NCBI GenBank assembly: GCA_903890265.1
Contig: CAITAM010000265.1
Span: 1-10,433 of the forward strand
From: an uncultured Pseudomonadota bacterium
Lineage (GTDB): Bacteria; Pseudomonadota; Gammaproteobacteria; Steroidobacterales; Steroidobacteraceae
Direction: 5' to 3'
DNA: 10,433 nt
The notes under the pieces were generated by a model. It was not told the origin of the DNA and did not search any database. It saw only the letters and a list, made by a program, of their open reading frames with translations. Both the position numbers and the translations under genes were made by a program. Below are positions 1 through 6,808 of the stretch, piece after piece. Each line of letters starts with the position of its first letter. Within the stretch, counting starts at the first letter, position 1.

Positions 1-392
1 CGACCCAGCCAGGCCGGCGGCTCCGGCAGCGGCGTCGTGGTCGCAAGACGCGCGACGCTCGCGAGGCGCGGCACGTTGTCGAGCAGCGTATCGATGACCA
101 CCGTCAGCGGCACGACGAGCACGAGCAGAAGGACCACCGTCATGAGCGCGATCGCGAGCCCGCGCCGCCCGCCGACGCGCCGCTCGAGCCCGAGAAACAG
201 CGGCCAGGTCGCGACGACGATCATCGCCGCCCACAGTGCCGCGCCGAGGAACGGCATCAGCACCTTAAGCGCCGCGGCGATCAGCCCGGCGAGCGCGAGC
301 ACGGCGAGCGTGGTGCGCGCGAGCTCAAGCGGCAGCTTTTCCACCGCGCGCAGCGTCGCCGAGGACGCGTTATCGGGCCGCTTGGCTGTCAT
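1..392 (-). CDS. AI-2E family (YdiK-like) membrane protein, N-terminal part
   Basis: This is an N-terminal fragment of 130 codons, read from an ATG at 392 and cut by the window start. A charged N-terminus (residues 1-24) is followed by long hydrophobic stretches at about 27-68 (two close membrane segments) and 79-104. The ATWP motif at 61-64, followed by a basic GGRRGLA turn and a second hydrophobic block, resembles the start of E. coli YdiK and the AI-2E transporter family (PF01594). Members are inner-membrane proteins usually of about 350 residues; a few are linked to autoinducer-2 or sodium/proton export, but most have no proven substrate, so no transport role is claimed. No strong ribosome site is visible upstream. 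It lies 74 bp downstream of the acetyltransferase gene on the same strand and may be co-transcribed with it. Confidence 0.82.
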   Translation of the reverse strand, partial: MTAKRPDNASSATLRAVEKLPLELARTTLAVLALAGLIAAALKVLMPFLGAALWAAMIVVATWPLFLGLERRVGGRRGLAIALMTVVLLLVLVVPLTVVIDTLLDNVPRLASVARLATTTPLPEPPAWLG

Positions 393-423
393 GCACTGCA
401 CCAGGGCGTTGGGAACCGTATCC

Positions 424-435
424 GGAGTTTACTCC
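424..435. promoter_or_regulatory. Small dyad GGAGT-tt-ACTCC in the gap before the transporter gene
   Basis: The 74-bp gap at 393-466 contains a perfect 5-bp dyad with a 2-bp centre. The core GGAGTNNACTCC resembles the half-sites of MerR-family operators such as that of ZntR. No matching -35/-10 pair with the 19-20 bp spacing of such promoters flanks it, and no MerR gene is nearby. It may be an operator, a weak hairpin or chance. Confidence 0.2.
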
Positions 436-466
436 AACGGCCGGGGCCACGAGGCGCTCGCCCGGC

Positions 467-961
467 TCAGGGCGTCGCCTGCTGCAGGGAAACGACCTTG
501 CCGGCCGCGAGCGTCTGGCGCCCGACCTCGGCAAAGCCGAACGCCCCGTGCAGGCGTCGCGAGCCCTCGTTGGGCGGCTCGACGTCAAACTCCGCCGTCA
601 CGAACGGCACGGCCATCTCGCGGGCGACACGGAAGAGCTCCGTGTACAGCGCACCTCCGCGTCCCCGTCCCTGCGCGGCAGCCGCGATGACGATCCGGTC
701 GACGTAGAGAAAGGTCGGGTAGCGTGCCGCGAACCAGCGGTAGTTCGGGCTGTCGTAGGCCACCCCCTCGCGCAGCGCGAGCAGGAATCCGTCGACCGCG
801 CCACCCTCGCCTTCGCTGGTCACGACGCACAGGCTCGACTCCGCCAAGAGCCGGCTGAGCCGCGTCTCGTCGAGCGGACTCAGAAAATGCACGGACTCCT
901 CGTTCAGCGCGAGCAGGGCGGCAAAGTCCGAAGGCACCGCCGGCCGTATCGCCACGGCCAC
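467..961 (-). CDS. GNAT family N-acetyltransferase
   Basis: This 164-residue protein has the length of a single GNAT domain. Members transfer an acetyl group from acetyl-CoA to an amine; the acceptor cannot be told from sequence. The N-terminus (AIRPAVPSDFAALLALNE, 4-21) is the usual beta1-alpha1 start. Motif A is clear: a hydrophobic strand at 85-92 runs into the pyrophosphate-binding loop QGRGRGGA at 97-104, followed by helix alpha3. Residues 131-147 (NEGSRRLHGAFGFAEVG) form the motif B region with the common R-x-x-x-GF ending. The start is a GTG at 961; the reading frame is closed by a TGA at 1030-1028 with no ATG or GTG between, although a second GTG two codons in (955) is also possible. 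No clear Shine-Dalgarno sequence is seen. The gene lies 103 bp after the amidohydrolase gene, behind a 12-bp tandem repeat. Confidence 0.85.
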   Translation of the reverse strand: MAVAIRPAVPSDFAALLALNEESVHFLSPLDETRLSRLLAESSLCVVTSEGEGGAVDGFLLALREGVAYDSPNYRWFAARYPTFLYVDRIVIAAAAQGRGRGGALYTELFRVAREMAVPFVTAEFDVEPPNEGSRRLHGAFGFAEVGRQTLAAGKVVSLQQATP

Positions 962-997
962 GGTCAGGCCGGGATCCCGACCGGCCGCGCCGCAGCG

Positions 998-1069
998 ACC
1001 CGGTCGGAACCCGGGTCGATGCCCGGGTCACTGCCCCGGTCAATGCCCGGGCCGACGCCCCGGCTCACG
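998..1069. repeat. Degenerate 12-bp tandem repeat, about six units
   Basis: Five clear units start at 1010, 1022, 1034, 1046 and 1058, each close to CCCGGGTCNATG on the plus strand. A more diverged sixth unit lies at 998-1009. The last unit covers the stop codon of the amidohydrolase gene (TGA at 1067-1065), and the rest fills most of the gap before the acetyltransferase GTG. The period is a multiple of three, so a plus-strand frame reads a Met-Pro-Gly-Ser-like peptide repeat, but nothing else supports translation. The pattern suggests slippage expansion at the 3' end of a gene. Confidence 0.75.
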
Positions 1070-2831
1070 GCGTTGCCGCCCGGTAGATCGTCTTGCCGTC
1101 CTTGATGGTGCTGACGACCTTGATGTCCTTGATGGCATCCGCGGCCACGGTCAGCGGGTTGTGATCGAGGATCACGAGATCGGCGCGCTTGCCCACCGTG
1201 AGGCTGCCCTTCGAATCCGCCTCACCGTACTGGCGCGCGACGTTGATCGTCATCGCCTGCAGACCCTCGAGCGGCGTGACGCGCTGCTCCGACCCGATGT
1301 CAGCACCCGTCCGGGAGCGGCGGTTGACCGCGGTCCAGAGCATGAACATCTGGTCGAGCGGTGCGACCACGAAGTCGGTGTGGTTGGTGGGTTTCAGGCC
1401 CTTGTCGATCGCATCGCGCAGCGGACTGATGTAGGCCGCCTCGGCCGCACCGCGGTTGGCGATGTGCGCATCGGCGAAGTAGTAGGTGTGCAGCGTGTAG
1501 AACGACGGCGTGATGTTCAGCTTGACGAAGGCATCGAGCTGGTCCCGTCGCGTGAACTGGCCGTGGATCAGCGTCACCGGCCAGGCGGGGTCACCGGCAC
1601 CGCCGGTCACCTTCGCGACCGCGTTGATGAGCATGTCGATCGCCGCGTCCCCGTTGGCGTGCACATTGAGCGGCACGTGCAGGTCGTGGACGCGGGCGAC
1701 GAACGCGTCGAGCTCGGCCGGCTTGAAGGTCGGCTCGCCACGCCACGCCTTCTGGCCGGACGGCCCGCCGAGGCGGTACGGTGTCGTGAAGAACGCCGTG
1801 CGCCCCTGCGGCGAGCCGTCGGCAGTGATCTTGACGCCGCCGATCTTGAGCCCGTTGTCGTACTTGCCCCAGGTCTCGACCGGCGCGATCGCGAGCACGG
1901 GGTCGAGGTCGAGAATGAAGGGGTAGGCCACCACGTCGATCAGGTGCGCGCCGGCCGCGCTCGCGCGCTTCATCAGCGCGAGATCCTTGGCGTGGGTCGC
2001 GCCCTCCTGGGCGGTCGTGATGCCCTCCCGCGCGTAGAGCATCTGACCCGCCTTCGAGTACTCCACCTCCTGCGCCGGGGTCGGCTCCGGCAGCGCCGCG
2101 ATGATCGGCAGCATCGCCGTTTCCATGATCAGCCCGTACGGCTCCAGGGTGCCGGGCTTGCGCACGATGATGCCGCCCGGCGGCGTCACGGTCTTGGCGC
2201 TGTAGCCGTATTTCTTCAGGGCGAGCGAGTTCAGCACGAAGCCGTGCATGGAAACGTGGCCGACCAGGACCGGATTGTCCGGAAACGCCTTGTCGAGATC
2301 GTCGCGGTTCAACAGCCGGCCGTGCGGCATGGCGTTGTCGTCGTAGCCGTAGGCCATGATCGTCTCGCCCTTCGGCACGTGCGTGTCGTCCCGCAGCCGG
2401 GCAATGGTCGCGATGATCGACTCCACGTCCTTGCCGGGACCGGCGGGCGGCGCGTAGACGTTGGCCTGCTGGGCGACGGAGAGCGACGAGATGTAGTGGC
2501 TGTGCGCGTCCAGGAACCCCGGCAGCAGCGCCTTGCCCGCGAGGTCGACGACGTCGGTCGCGGGACCGCGGTAGGTCTTTTCGATCTCGGCACGGCTGCC
2601 AAGCGCCACGATCTTGCCGCCGGCCACCGCCAGCGCCTCGGCCGTCGGCTGCTTGTCGTCGATGGTGACGATGTCACCGCCGAGATAGATCGTGTCCGCC
2701 GGCTGCTGCGCCGCGGCAGTTGGCGTCGGCGCGCCCGGCGTCTGGCCGCCGCTGCAGGCGCCGAGCACGAGCCCGACCGCACCCGCGAGGCCCCATGCCG
2801 CGGCCCACCGCCCGAAGGAAGTCGCCCGCAT
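1065..2831 (-). CDS. YtcJ-like amidohydrolase lipoprotein
   Basis: This 588-residue protein starts with a lipoprotein signal peptide: basic residues R2 and R8, a hydrophobic core at 9-23 and the lipobox LGAC at 23-26. It is therefore predicted to be acylated at Cys26 and anchored in the envelope. A Pro/Ala/Thr-rich linker (27-45) leads into a metal-dependent hydrolase of the amidohydrolase superfamily (Amidohydro_3, PF07969). Visible marks are the N-terminal beta-sandwich strand (DTIYLGGDIVTID), the metal-binding HxH at H110/H112 in LLPGFLDAHSH, K334 in KITADGSPQG, H391 in NVHANGD, H423 in LIHGQF, D486 in NHTDF, and the C-terminal GSLTVGKRADLVILD. Members hydrolyse amide or related C-N bonds, but the substrate is unknown here. 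The ATG at 2831 has a purine-rich ribosome site (GGGGAGGGGG) directly upstream. It lies 123 bp after pilE on the same strand and has no evident role in pilus function. Confidence 0.9.
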   Translation of the reverse strand: MRATSFGRWAAAWGLAGAVGLVLGACSGGQTPGAPTPTAAAQQPADTIYLGGDIVTIDDKQPTAEALAVAGGKIVALGSRAEIEKTYRGPATDVVDLAGKALLPGFLDAHSHYISSLSVAQQANVYAPPAGPGKDVESIIATIARLRDDTHVPKGETIMAYGYDDNAMPHGRLLNRDDLDKAFPDNPVLVGHVSMHGFVLNSLALKKYGYSAKTVTPPGGIIVRKPGTLEPYGLIMETAMLPIIAALPEPTPAQEVEYSKAGQMLYAREGITTAQEGATHAKDLALMKRASAAGAHLIDVVAYPFILDLDPVLAIAPVETWGKYDNGLKIGGVKITADGSPQGRTAFFTTPYRLGGPSGQKAWRGEPTFKPAELDAFVARVHDLHVPLNVHANGDAAIDMLINAVAKVTGGAGDPAWPVTLIHGQFTRRDQLDAFVKLNITPSFYTLHTYYFADAHIANRGAAEAAYISPLRDAIDKGLKPTNHTDFVVAPLDQMFMLWTAVNRRSRTGADIGSEQRVTPLEGLQAMTINVARQYGEADSKGSLTVGKRADLVILDHNPLTVAADAIKDIKVVSTIKDGKTIYRAATP

Positions 2832-2860
2832 ACCCCCTCCCCTGCCCGTTGTGTCGTGCC

Positions 2861-2881
2861 ACCGCCGGCGAGTCCGGCGGT
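2861..2881. other. Perfect 8-bp hairpin between pilE and the amidohydrolase gene
   Basis: The arms ACCGCCGG (2861-2868) and CCGGCGGT (2874-2881) are exact inverted copies around a 5-nt loop. The hairpin sits 73 bp past the pilE stop and about 30 bp before the amidohydrolase start. It could end or slow pilus-operon transcripts or stabilise their 3' end. No U-tract follows on either strand, so it is not a canonical intrinsic terminator. A weaker CCCCG/CGGGG pairing lies nearer the pilE stop (2927-2943). No promoter is evident in the gap. Confidence 0.45.
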
Positions 2882-2954
2882 CGCGGGGCGTGTGCCGCCC
2901 GGGGCGTGAGCGTACCGGCTTGCGATCCCCGTGCCTACCGGGGGAGGGTCGCCG

Positions 2955-3416
2955 TTACCAGCAGGTCGCGCTGGTGTCGGCGCCGCCGCCGTCGGTCGCG
3001 CTCTGCGCACCGAGCTGGTTGGTGGTGAACTTCGAGCAGGTCGTGTCGGCCGCCTGGCTGCCGATCGGGACCGCGGTCAGCGTGAACGTCGCCGGCGCCG
3101 TGGCGGTGGCCGCTGTCACCGCGATGGACACCTGGTAATAGCCGCTGCCGACCGTGATCGGGAACGACGCCCCCGTGTAGCCGACGTCGGTAGGCGTCGT
3201 GCTGTAGGCATTGATGGAGCTGTAGAGCTGCTGCTCGCGGGCGGCGAGGTCAAGCAGCGCGTTCTTCGCCTCGACGCGCCGGCTCTTCTGGATCTGCTGG
3301 CTGTAGGAGGACATGGCGAGCAGCGCAAGCACCGAGATCACGAGCACCACCGCGCACATCTCGATGAGCGTGAAGCCCCGGTCGGTCGCCGGCAGGCGGC
3401 GCGGGAGTGACTGCAT
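2955..3416 (-). CDS. pilE: Type IV pilus minor pilin PilE
   Basis: This 153-residue prepilin has the class III leader MQSLPRRLPATDRG (14 residues), cleaved before F15 by the prepilin peptidase. The mature protein begins FTLIE with the conserved Glu at +5 and has a hydrophobic helix through about residue 37. The segment SRRVEAKNALLDLAAREQQLY (46-65) is the characteristic stretch of PilE-like minor pilins. A C-terminal Cys pair, C127 and C152, can close the disulfide D-region; the protein ends TCW. In this family PilE links the tip complex of minor pilins and PilY1 to the major pilin shaft. The frame is open up to a TTG at 3431 that would overlap the pilY1 stop, but the ATG at 3416 has a proper ribosome site and gives a normal leader, so it is preferred. 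It is the last gene of the operon. Confidence 0.93.
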   Translation of the reverse strand: MQSLPRRLPATDRGFTLIEMCAVVLVISVLALLAMSSYSQQIQKSRRVEAKNALLDLAAREQQLYSSINAYSTTPTDVGYTGASFPITVGSGYYQVSIAVTAATATAPATFTLTAVPIGSQAADTTCSKFTTNQLGAQSATDGGGADTSATCW

Positions 3417-3424
3417 GCTGGCGG

Positions 3425-3429
3425 CCCTC
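3425..3429 (-). promoter_or_regulatory. Ribosome binding site of pilE
   Basis: GAGGG on the minus strand ends 8 nt before the ATG at 3416 and overlaps the pilY1 stop codon (TGA, 3430-3428). It favours the ATG over the upstream TTG at 3431 and suggests that pilE translation is coupled to that of pilY1. Confidence 0.7.
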
Positions 3430-6400
3430 AACGCTTCTTCGTCCAGGTGAGCCGGGCACCCTGGAAGTTCGAACCCGGATTGTAGGGGGCCACCTTCGGC
3501 ACGCTGTCCGCGCCCTGGGTCAGCAGCGTGCTGGAATTGACGAGCGAGACCGAGCCCGTGCCGTTCAGCTGCTCGCCGATCACGCGCGCGCCGTTGACCG
3601 TCAGCGGCTGACCTTGGTTATTCAGGAACCCGGCCCTGGACGAACCGCTCTGGTCGTCGCCGGTCGTGACCGTGACGGTCTGCGTACCGCCGTTGACGAC
3701 GCTGATCGACATGGTCCAACCGGTCGGCGTCGACGGCTGGCAGGTGGTGGTGGACACCACCGGCGGAATCGTCGTGTTGACGACGAAGGACCCGTTGATC
3801 AGCGTCGGGCTGTAGACGATCTGCTCGTTCGTCCCCGGCAGCGGCAGTGTCCAGCCGAACTGCGCGGCAGCCCCCGTGCAGCCGCTCGCCCCCGACCAGC
3901 AGACCGCGAAGTTGCTGATCGTGCGATAGCCCTGCGCGACCGAATCGCCCGAGGCTGGCGGGTAGGTACCGGTGATGGACTGCGCCTGCAGCTGGCTCAC
4001 GGTGACGGTCTGCGGCCCCTGGAGCGAGGCGTACTGCGTCGACTGCAGGGCGTTCCAGGCCGACATGTTCCAGTCCCAGATGCCGTAGAGGTACTGCGTG
4101 CCGGTCGCGTACGCCGTCGGACTCGTGTTCGAGAACGCCGTCTGCTGTCCCGTGCCGAACGCCACCATGAGGCGCGGCACGGTGTTGTTCGTGCCCGGCA
4201 CCGAAGCCACGAGCACCTTCGTCGTGATCGGCTGCCCGGACGGGGTCGTGAACAACGGCGATGCGGCCGCGCTCCACGCGCTTGGCTGGGCACCGGTCAC
4301 GTCGAAGCGCCACACGTTGCCCTGCAGGTCGCCGGCGTAGATGTAGTCGACGATGTGGTCGCCGTCGAGGTCGACCGGCGTTGCGTAAGCAATGCCGTTG
4401 GCGCCGCTCGAGGGCACCTGCAGGTAGTAGAAGGCCGGCGTGCCGCCGTTCTGCGGCTGCAGCAGGATGTAGATGCCGGCATTGCCGGTGGCACTGTTGA
4501 AACCGTTGCCGAACACCATGCCCCACTGGCCGTTGTGGAAGCGGCGGATCGCGGGCGTGCCGTAGGTATTGCCGAGGTTCTGGCCGCAGTTACTGACGTT
4601 CGCGCAGTTGATGGTACTGGCGGTCCAGTCGCCGACGACCAGCGACGCGGCAGCCGACTCCTGGAAGGCGCTCGGGTTCGTGACGTCGAGCGCGTAGATT
4701 CCCGCGCCGCCGGCGCCAAGGCCACCGGCGAGCCAGGTGTGCCACGTGCCGCTGTAGTAGAGCTCGCCGGTCCCGGGCGTCGCATCGACGTCAAAGGCAT
4801 GGCCGTACTGGGGGTTGGAGAAGTCGAGCGCCGCGTTGCTGTTGTTGTGGATGTTGTAGAGCACCTGCTGCGGCATGTAGGCGAGGATCTCGACGCCGTC
4901 GTTGGGCGTGGTGGAGTTCGCCACGAAGTTGTTGCTGGAGTCGAAGCCGCCGGCACGAAAGCCGTGCACGAAGCCGTCGTTCGCCCCGACGTACACGACG
5001 TTCTGGCGGGGTTTGTAGCTCGACTGGAAGGTCGCGTAGGTGGTACCCGACGCCTCGGGCGCCGTCGCGCTCGGGTTGAGCTTGTCCGACCAGCTCTGGT
5101 TGTAGGGCGCCGTCGGCGGGCCCACCCAGGTGGGCGATGAATTGACGATGTCGCCGAGAACGCTGGCGCGCACGCGGTACAGGCCCATGTTGAGCGCCGT
5201 CAGCTCGTTCGACCGGTCGCCGCGCAGGAACTGCAGGCGGTTCGCCGTCTGCGAACCGTCGCCGGCGTCGAGCGCGGTCTGCTCGGCGTTGGAGAGGCTC
5301 GACCACTCGAAGGGCACGCCCGAATTGCTGGCGTCGTTCCAGGTCAGGATCGTGCGGGCTGACGGCGCCGTCGCCGCCTGCGGTCCGGACGCGTTGGTGT
5401 TGTTGCAGATCTGCCCGCTGGCAAGGCCGGTCAGCGTGCAGCTCGCGTCCCAGTTGGCGTTGGAGGCGATCGTCACGAGCTGCGTGCTCGGATCGATGTA
5501 GATGTTCGACGCCGTGAGGTAGCCCGCCCAGGTCGTCGGGTTGTAGTAGGCGAAATACACCTGCGCGCCCGTCTGCAGCTTGGCGGACTGCACCTGGTTG
5601 AGGCCGGCCGAGCTCGACGCCGTGTCGGCGGGCGCCGCCTGGAAACAGAGGATCTCGTGCACGTTCGTGCTGCCGCCGGTCGAGCCCGCGAAGCCGAAGC
5701 GGAACGTCGAGGGCAGCGCACCGTTCGAGGCCGTGATGCTCTGTGCGTTCAGCACCGACTGGTAGGCACCGCCGTTGACGCTGTAGGCGAGGCTGAGGAG
5801 GCCGTTCGAGGTGATCTTGAGCTTGTAGGTGATCGGTGTCGCTGCGGTGCGGGTGGTGGCGCTCTCGTTCGCGATCTTGAGGCCATTCGGCAGGATGCTG
5901 TAGGCGTTCGGGATCGCGTTGTAGTCTGTGAGCGCCTGCACCTTGTGCGCGCCCGGGTTGCTGAAATTGTTGGTGTCGGAAAAATCGATCACGTAGCCGG
6001 TCTGGCAGGTGGCCTGCACGGCAAGGTCCGAGTACCAGCGGCCGCCGCTGTTCTTGGCGTTGTAGAGCGAGGCCGGGTAGTAGTTCGGGTAGAGGCGATT
6101 CAGCTGCGCCCAGGTGACGTTGCCGGCGCCACGCAGGCCGATGCGGTTCGGCTGGTAGCCCGGTCCCGATGCCGTGTTGTCCCCGGGGTTCAGGAAGTTG
6201 CCGTACTCGTCGATGCCAAGGCCGAGGTACGCGCCGGCCAGGCCGTCGTAGCCGCGCCGCGAGGCATCCGCGTAGCGCGGGTGGCTGGTGTCGTCGTTGG
6301 CGTTCGAGCAGGTGTAGCCCAGGCTGCCGCCGTAGGCACCGACGTCGTACGGCGGGTAGGAGCCGTCCATCAGGAAGAACGAGAGACCGTCCGCGCCATC

Positions 6401-6808
6401 GCCGCCCGCGCCGCCCGAGTCACCGGCGTACGAAATCGTCCGGAACGTCACCTGCAGGCCAGCGTCGTTCGGGAAGGTGAAGTTCGAGATGATCGCCCCG
6501 GCCTGGTTGTAGCCGTTCGGTCGACCGTCGGTCATGCGCAGGGCGCCATTGCCGGACGAATCCGGCAGGTTGCCGACCATGGACTTGCCGCCGTAGTACG
6601 GCAGCCCGACGCAGCCCGGCACCGAACTCGCGCCGTTCGAGCCGTAGGTCGCGGCCGTGAGGCACGCGCCGCCGGTCGCCGTCCAGCTGTTGGTCACGGT
6701 GCCGGTATTGAAGTCCTCCTGGACGACGATCTGACCCTCGCTCGGCGCTGACACCAGCGAGACGCCGAGGAGCACGAAGGCCGCAAGACGACGGGCTATG
6801 GTATTCAT
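3428..6808 (-). CDS. pilY1: PilY1-type pilus tip adhesin with N-terminal L-type lectin-like domain
   Basis: This 1126-residue secreted protein starts at an ATG (6808) that overlaps the pilX stop as ATGA. The frame stays open upstream through pilX, but that part is a shadow; the chosen start is followed by a signal peptide (about 1-25: RR, then AAFVLLGVSLVSA). Residues about 31-391 resemble a bacterial L-type lectin domain: GDGADGLSFFLMDG (136-149), GGSLGY (160-165), YLGLGIDEYGNF (194-205) and a closing strand HEILCFQA (384-391), with five cysteines (49, 66, 167, 268, 388). Residues about 400-1126 are the PilY1/PilC C-terminal region (PF05567): LGDIVNSSPTWVG (551-563), VVYVGANDGFVHGFRAG (604-620), TYGTPAIRRF (748-757), the calcium loop DLDGDHIVD (813-821) and YAGDLQGNVWRFDV (824-837). 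PilY1 sits at the pilus tip with the minor pilins, promotes assembly and twitching, and mediates adhesion. Pseudomonas PilY1 has a von Willebrand A domain at the N-terminus instead. The family call is firm; the lectin call rests on motif recognition. Confidence 0.93.
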   Translation of the reverse strand: MNTIARRLAAFVLLGVSLVSAPSEGQIVVQEDFNTGTVTNSWTATGGACLTAATYGSNGASSVPGCVGLPYYGGKSMVGNLPDSSGNGALRMTDGRPNGYNQAGAIISNFTFPNDAGLQVTFRTISYAGDSGGAGGDGADGLSFFLMDGSYPPYDVGAYGGSLGYTCSNANDDTSHPRYADASRRGYDGLAGAYLGLGIDEYGNFLNPGDNTASGPGYQPNRIGLRGAGNVTWAQLNRLYPNYYPASLYNAKNSGGRWYSDLAVQATCQTGYVIDFSDTNNFSNPGAHKVQALTDYNAIPNAYSILPNGLKIANESATTRTAATPITYKLKITSNGLLSLAYSVNGGAYQSVLNAQSITASNGALPSTFRFGFAGSTGGSTNVHEILCFQAAPADTASSSAGLNQVQSAKLQTGAQVYFAYYNPTTWAGYLTASNIYIDPSTQLVTIASNANWDASCTLTGLASGQICNNTNASGPQAATAPSARTILTWNDASNSGVPFEWSSLSNAEQTALDAGDGSQTANRLQFLRGDRSNELTALNMGLYRVRASVLGDIVNSSPTWVGPPTAPYNQSWSDKLNPSATAPEASGTTYATFQSSYKPRQNVVYVGANDGFVHGFRAGGFDSSNNFVANSTTPNDGVEILAYMPQQVLYNIHNNSNAALDFSNPQYGHAFDVDATPGTGELYYSGTWHTWLAGGLGAGGAGIYALDVTNPSAFQESAAASLVVGDWTASTINCANVSNCGQNLGNTYGTPAIRRFHNGQWGMVFGNGFNSATGNAGIYILLQPQNGGTPAFYYLQVPSSGANGIAYATPVDLDGDHIVDYIYAGDLQGNVWRFDVTGAQPSAWSAAASPLFTTPSGQPITTKVLVASVPGTNNTVPRLMVAFGTGQQTAFSNTSPTAYATGTQYLYGIWDWNMSAWNALQSTQYASLQGPQTVTVSQLQAQSITGTYPPASGDSVAQGYRTISNFAVCWSGASGCTGAAAQFGWTLPLPGTNEQIVYSPTLINGSFVVNTTIPPVVSTTTCQPSTPTGWTMSISVVNGGTQTVTVTTGDDQSGSSRAGFLNNQGQPLTVNGARVIGEQLNGTGSVSLVNSSTLLTQGADSVPKVAPYNPGSNFQGARLTWTKKR

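Noticed and set aside
1010..1078. Plus-strand peptide repeat (Met-Pro-Gly-Ser-like) encoded by the 12-bp array
   Set aside because: It lies in a long antisense frame without ribosome site or domain; the periodicity follows from the DNA repeat being a multiple of three.
1161..2909. 582-codon open frame on the plus strand opposite the amidohydrolase gene
   Set aside because: It is an antisense shadow: the translation is dominated by Arg, Val, His and Asp with no recognisable domain, while the opposite strand gives a complete amidohydrolase with active-site motifs.
2926..2945. Intrinsic terminator just after pilE
   Set aside because: Only about five base pairs form around a 7-nt loop and no U-tract follows; too weak to list as a terminator.
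3407..5140. 577-codon open frame on the plus strand opposite pilE and pilY1
   Set aside because: It is Arg- and Val-rich low-complexity translation caused by high GC at third positions; it covers conserved PilY1 and PilE coding sequence on the other strand.
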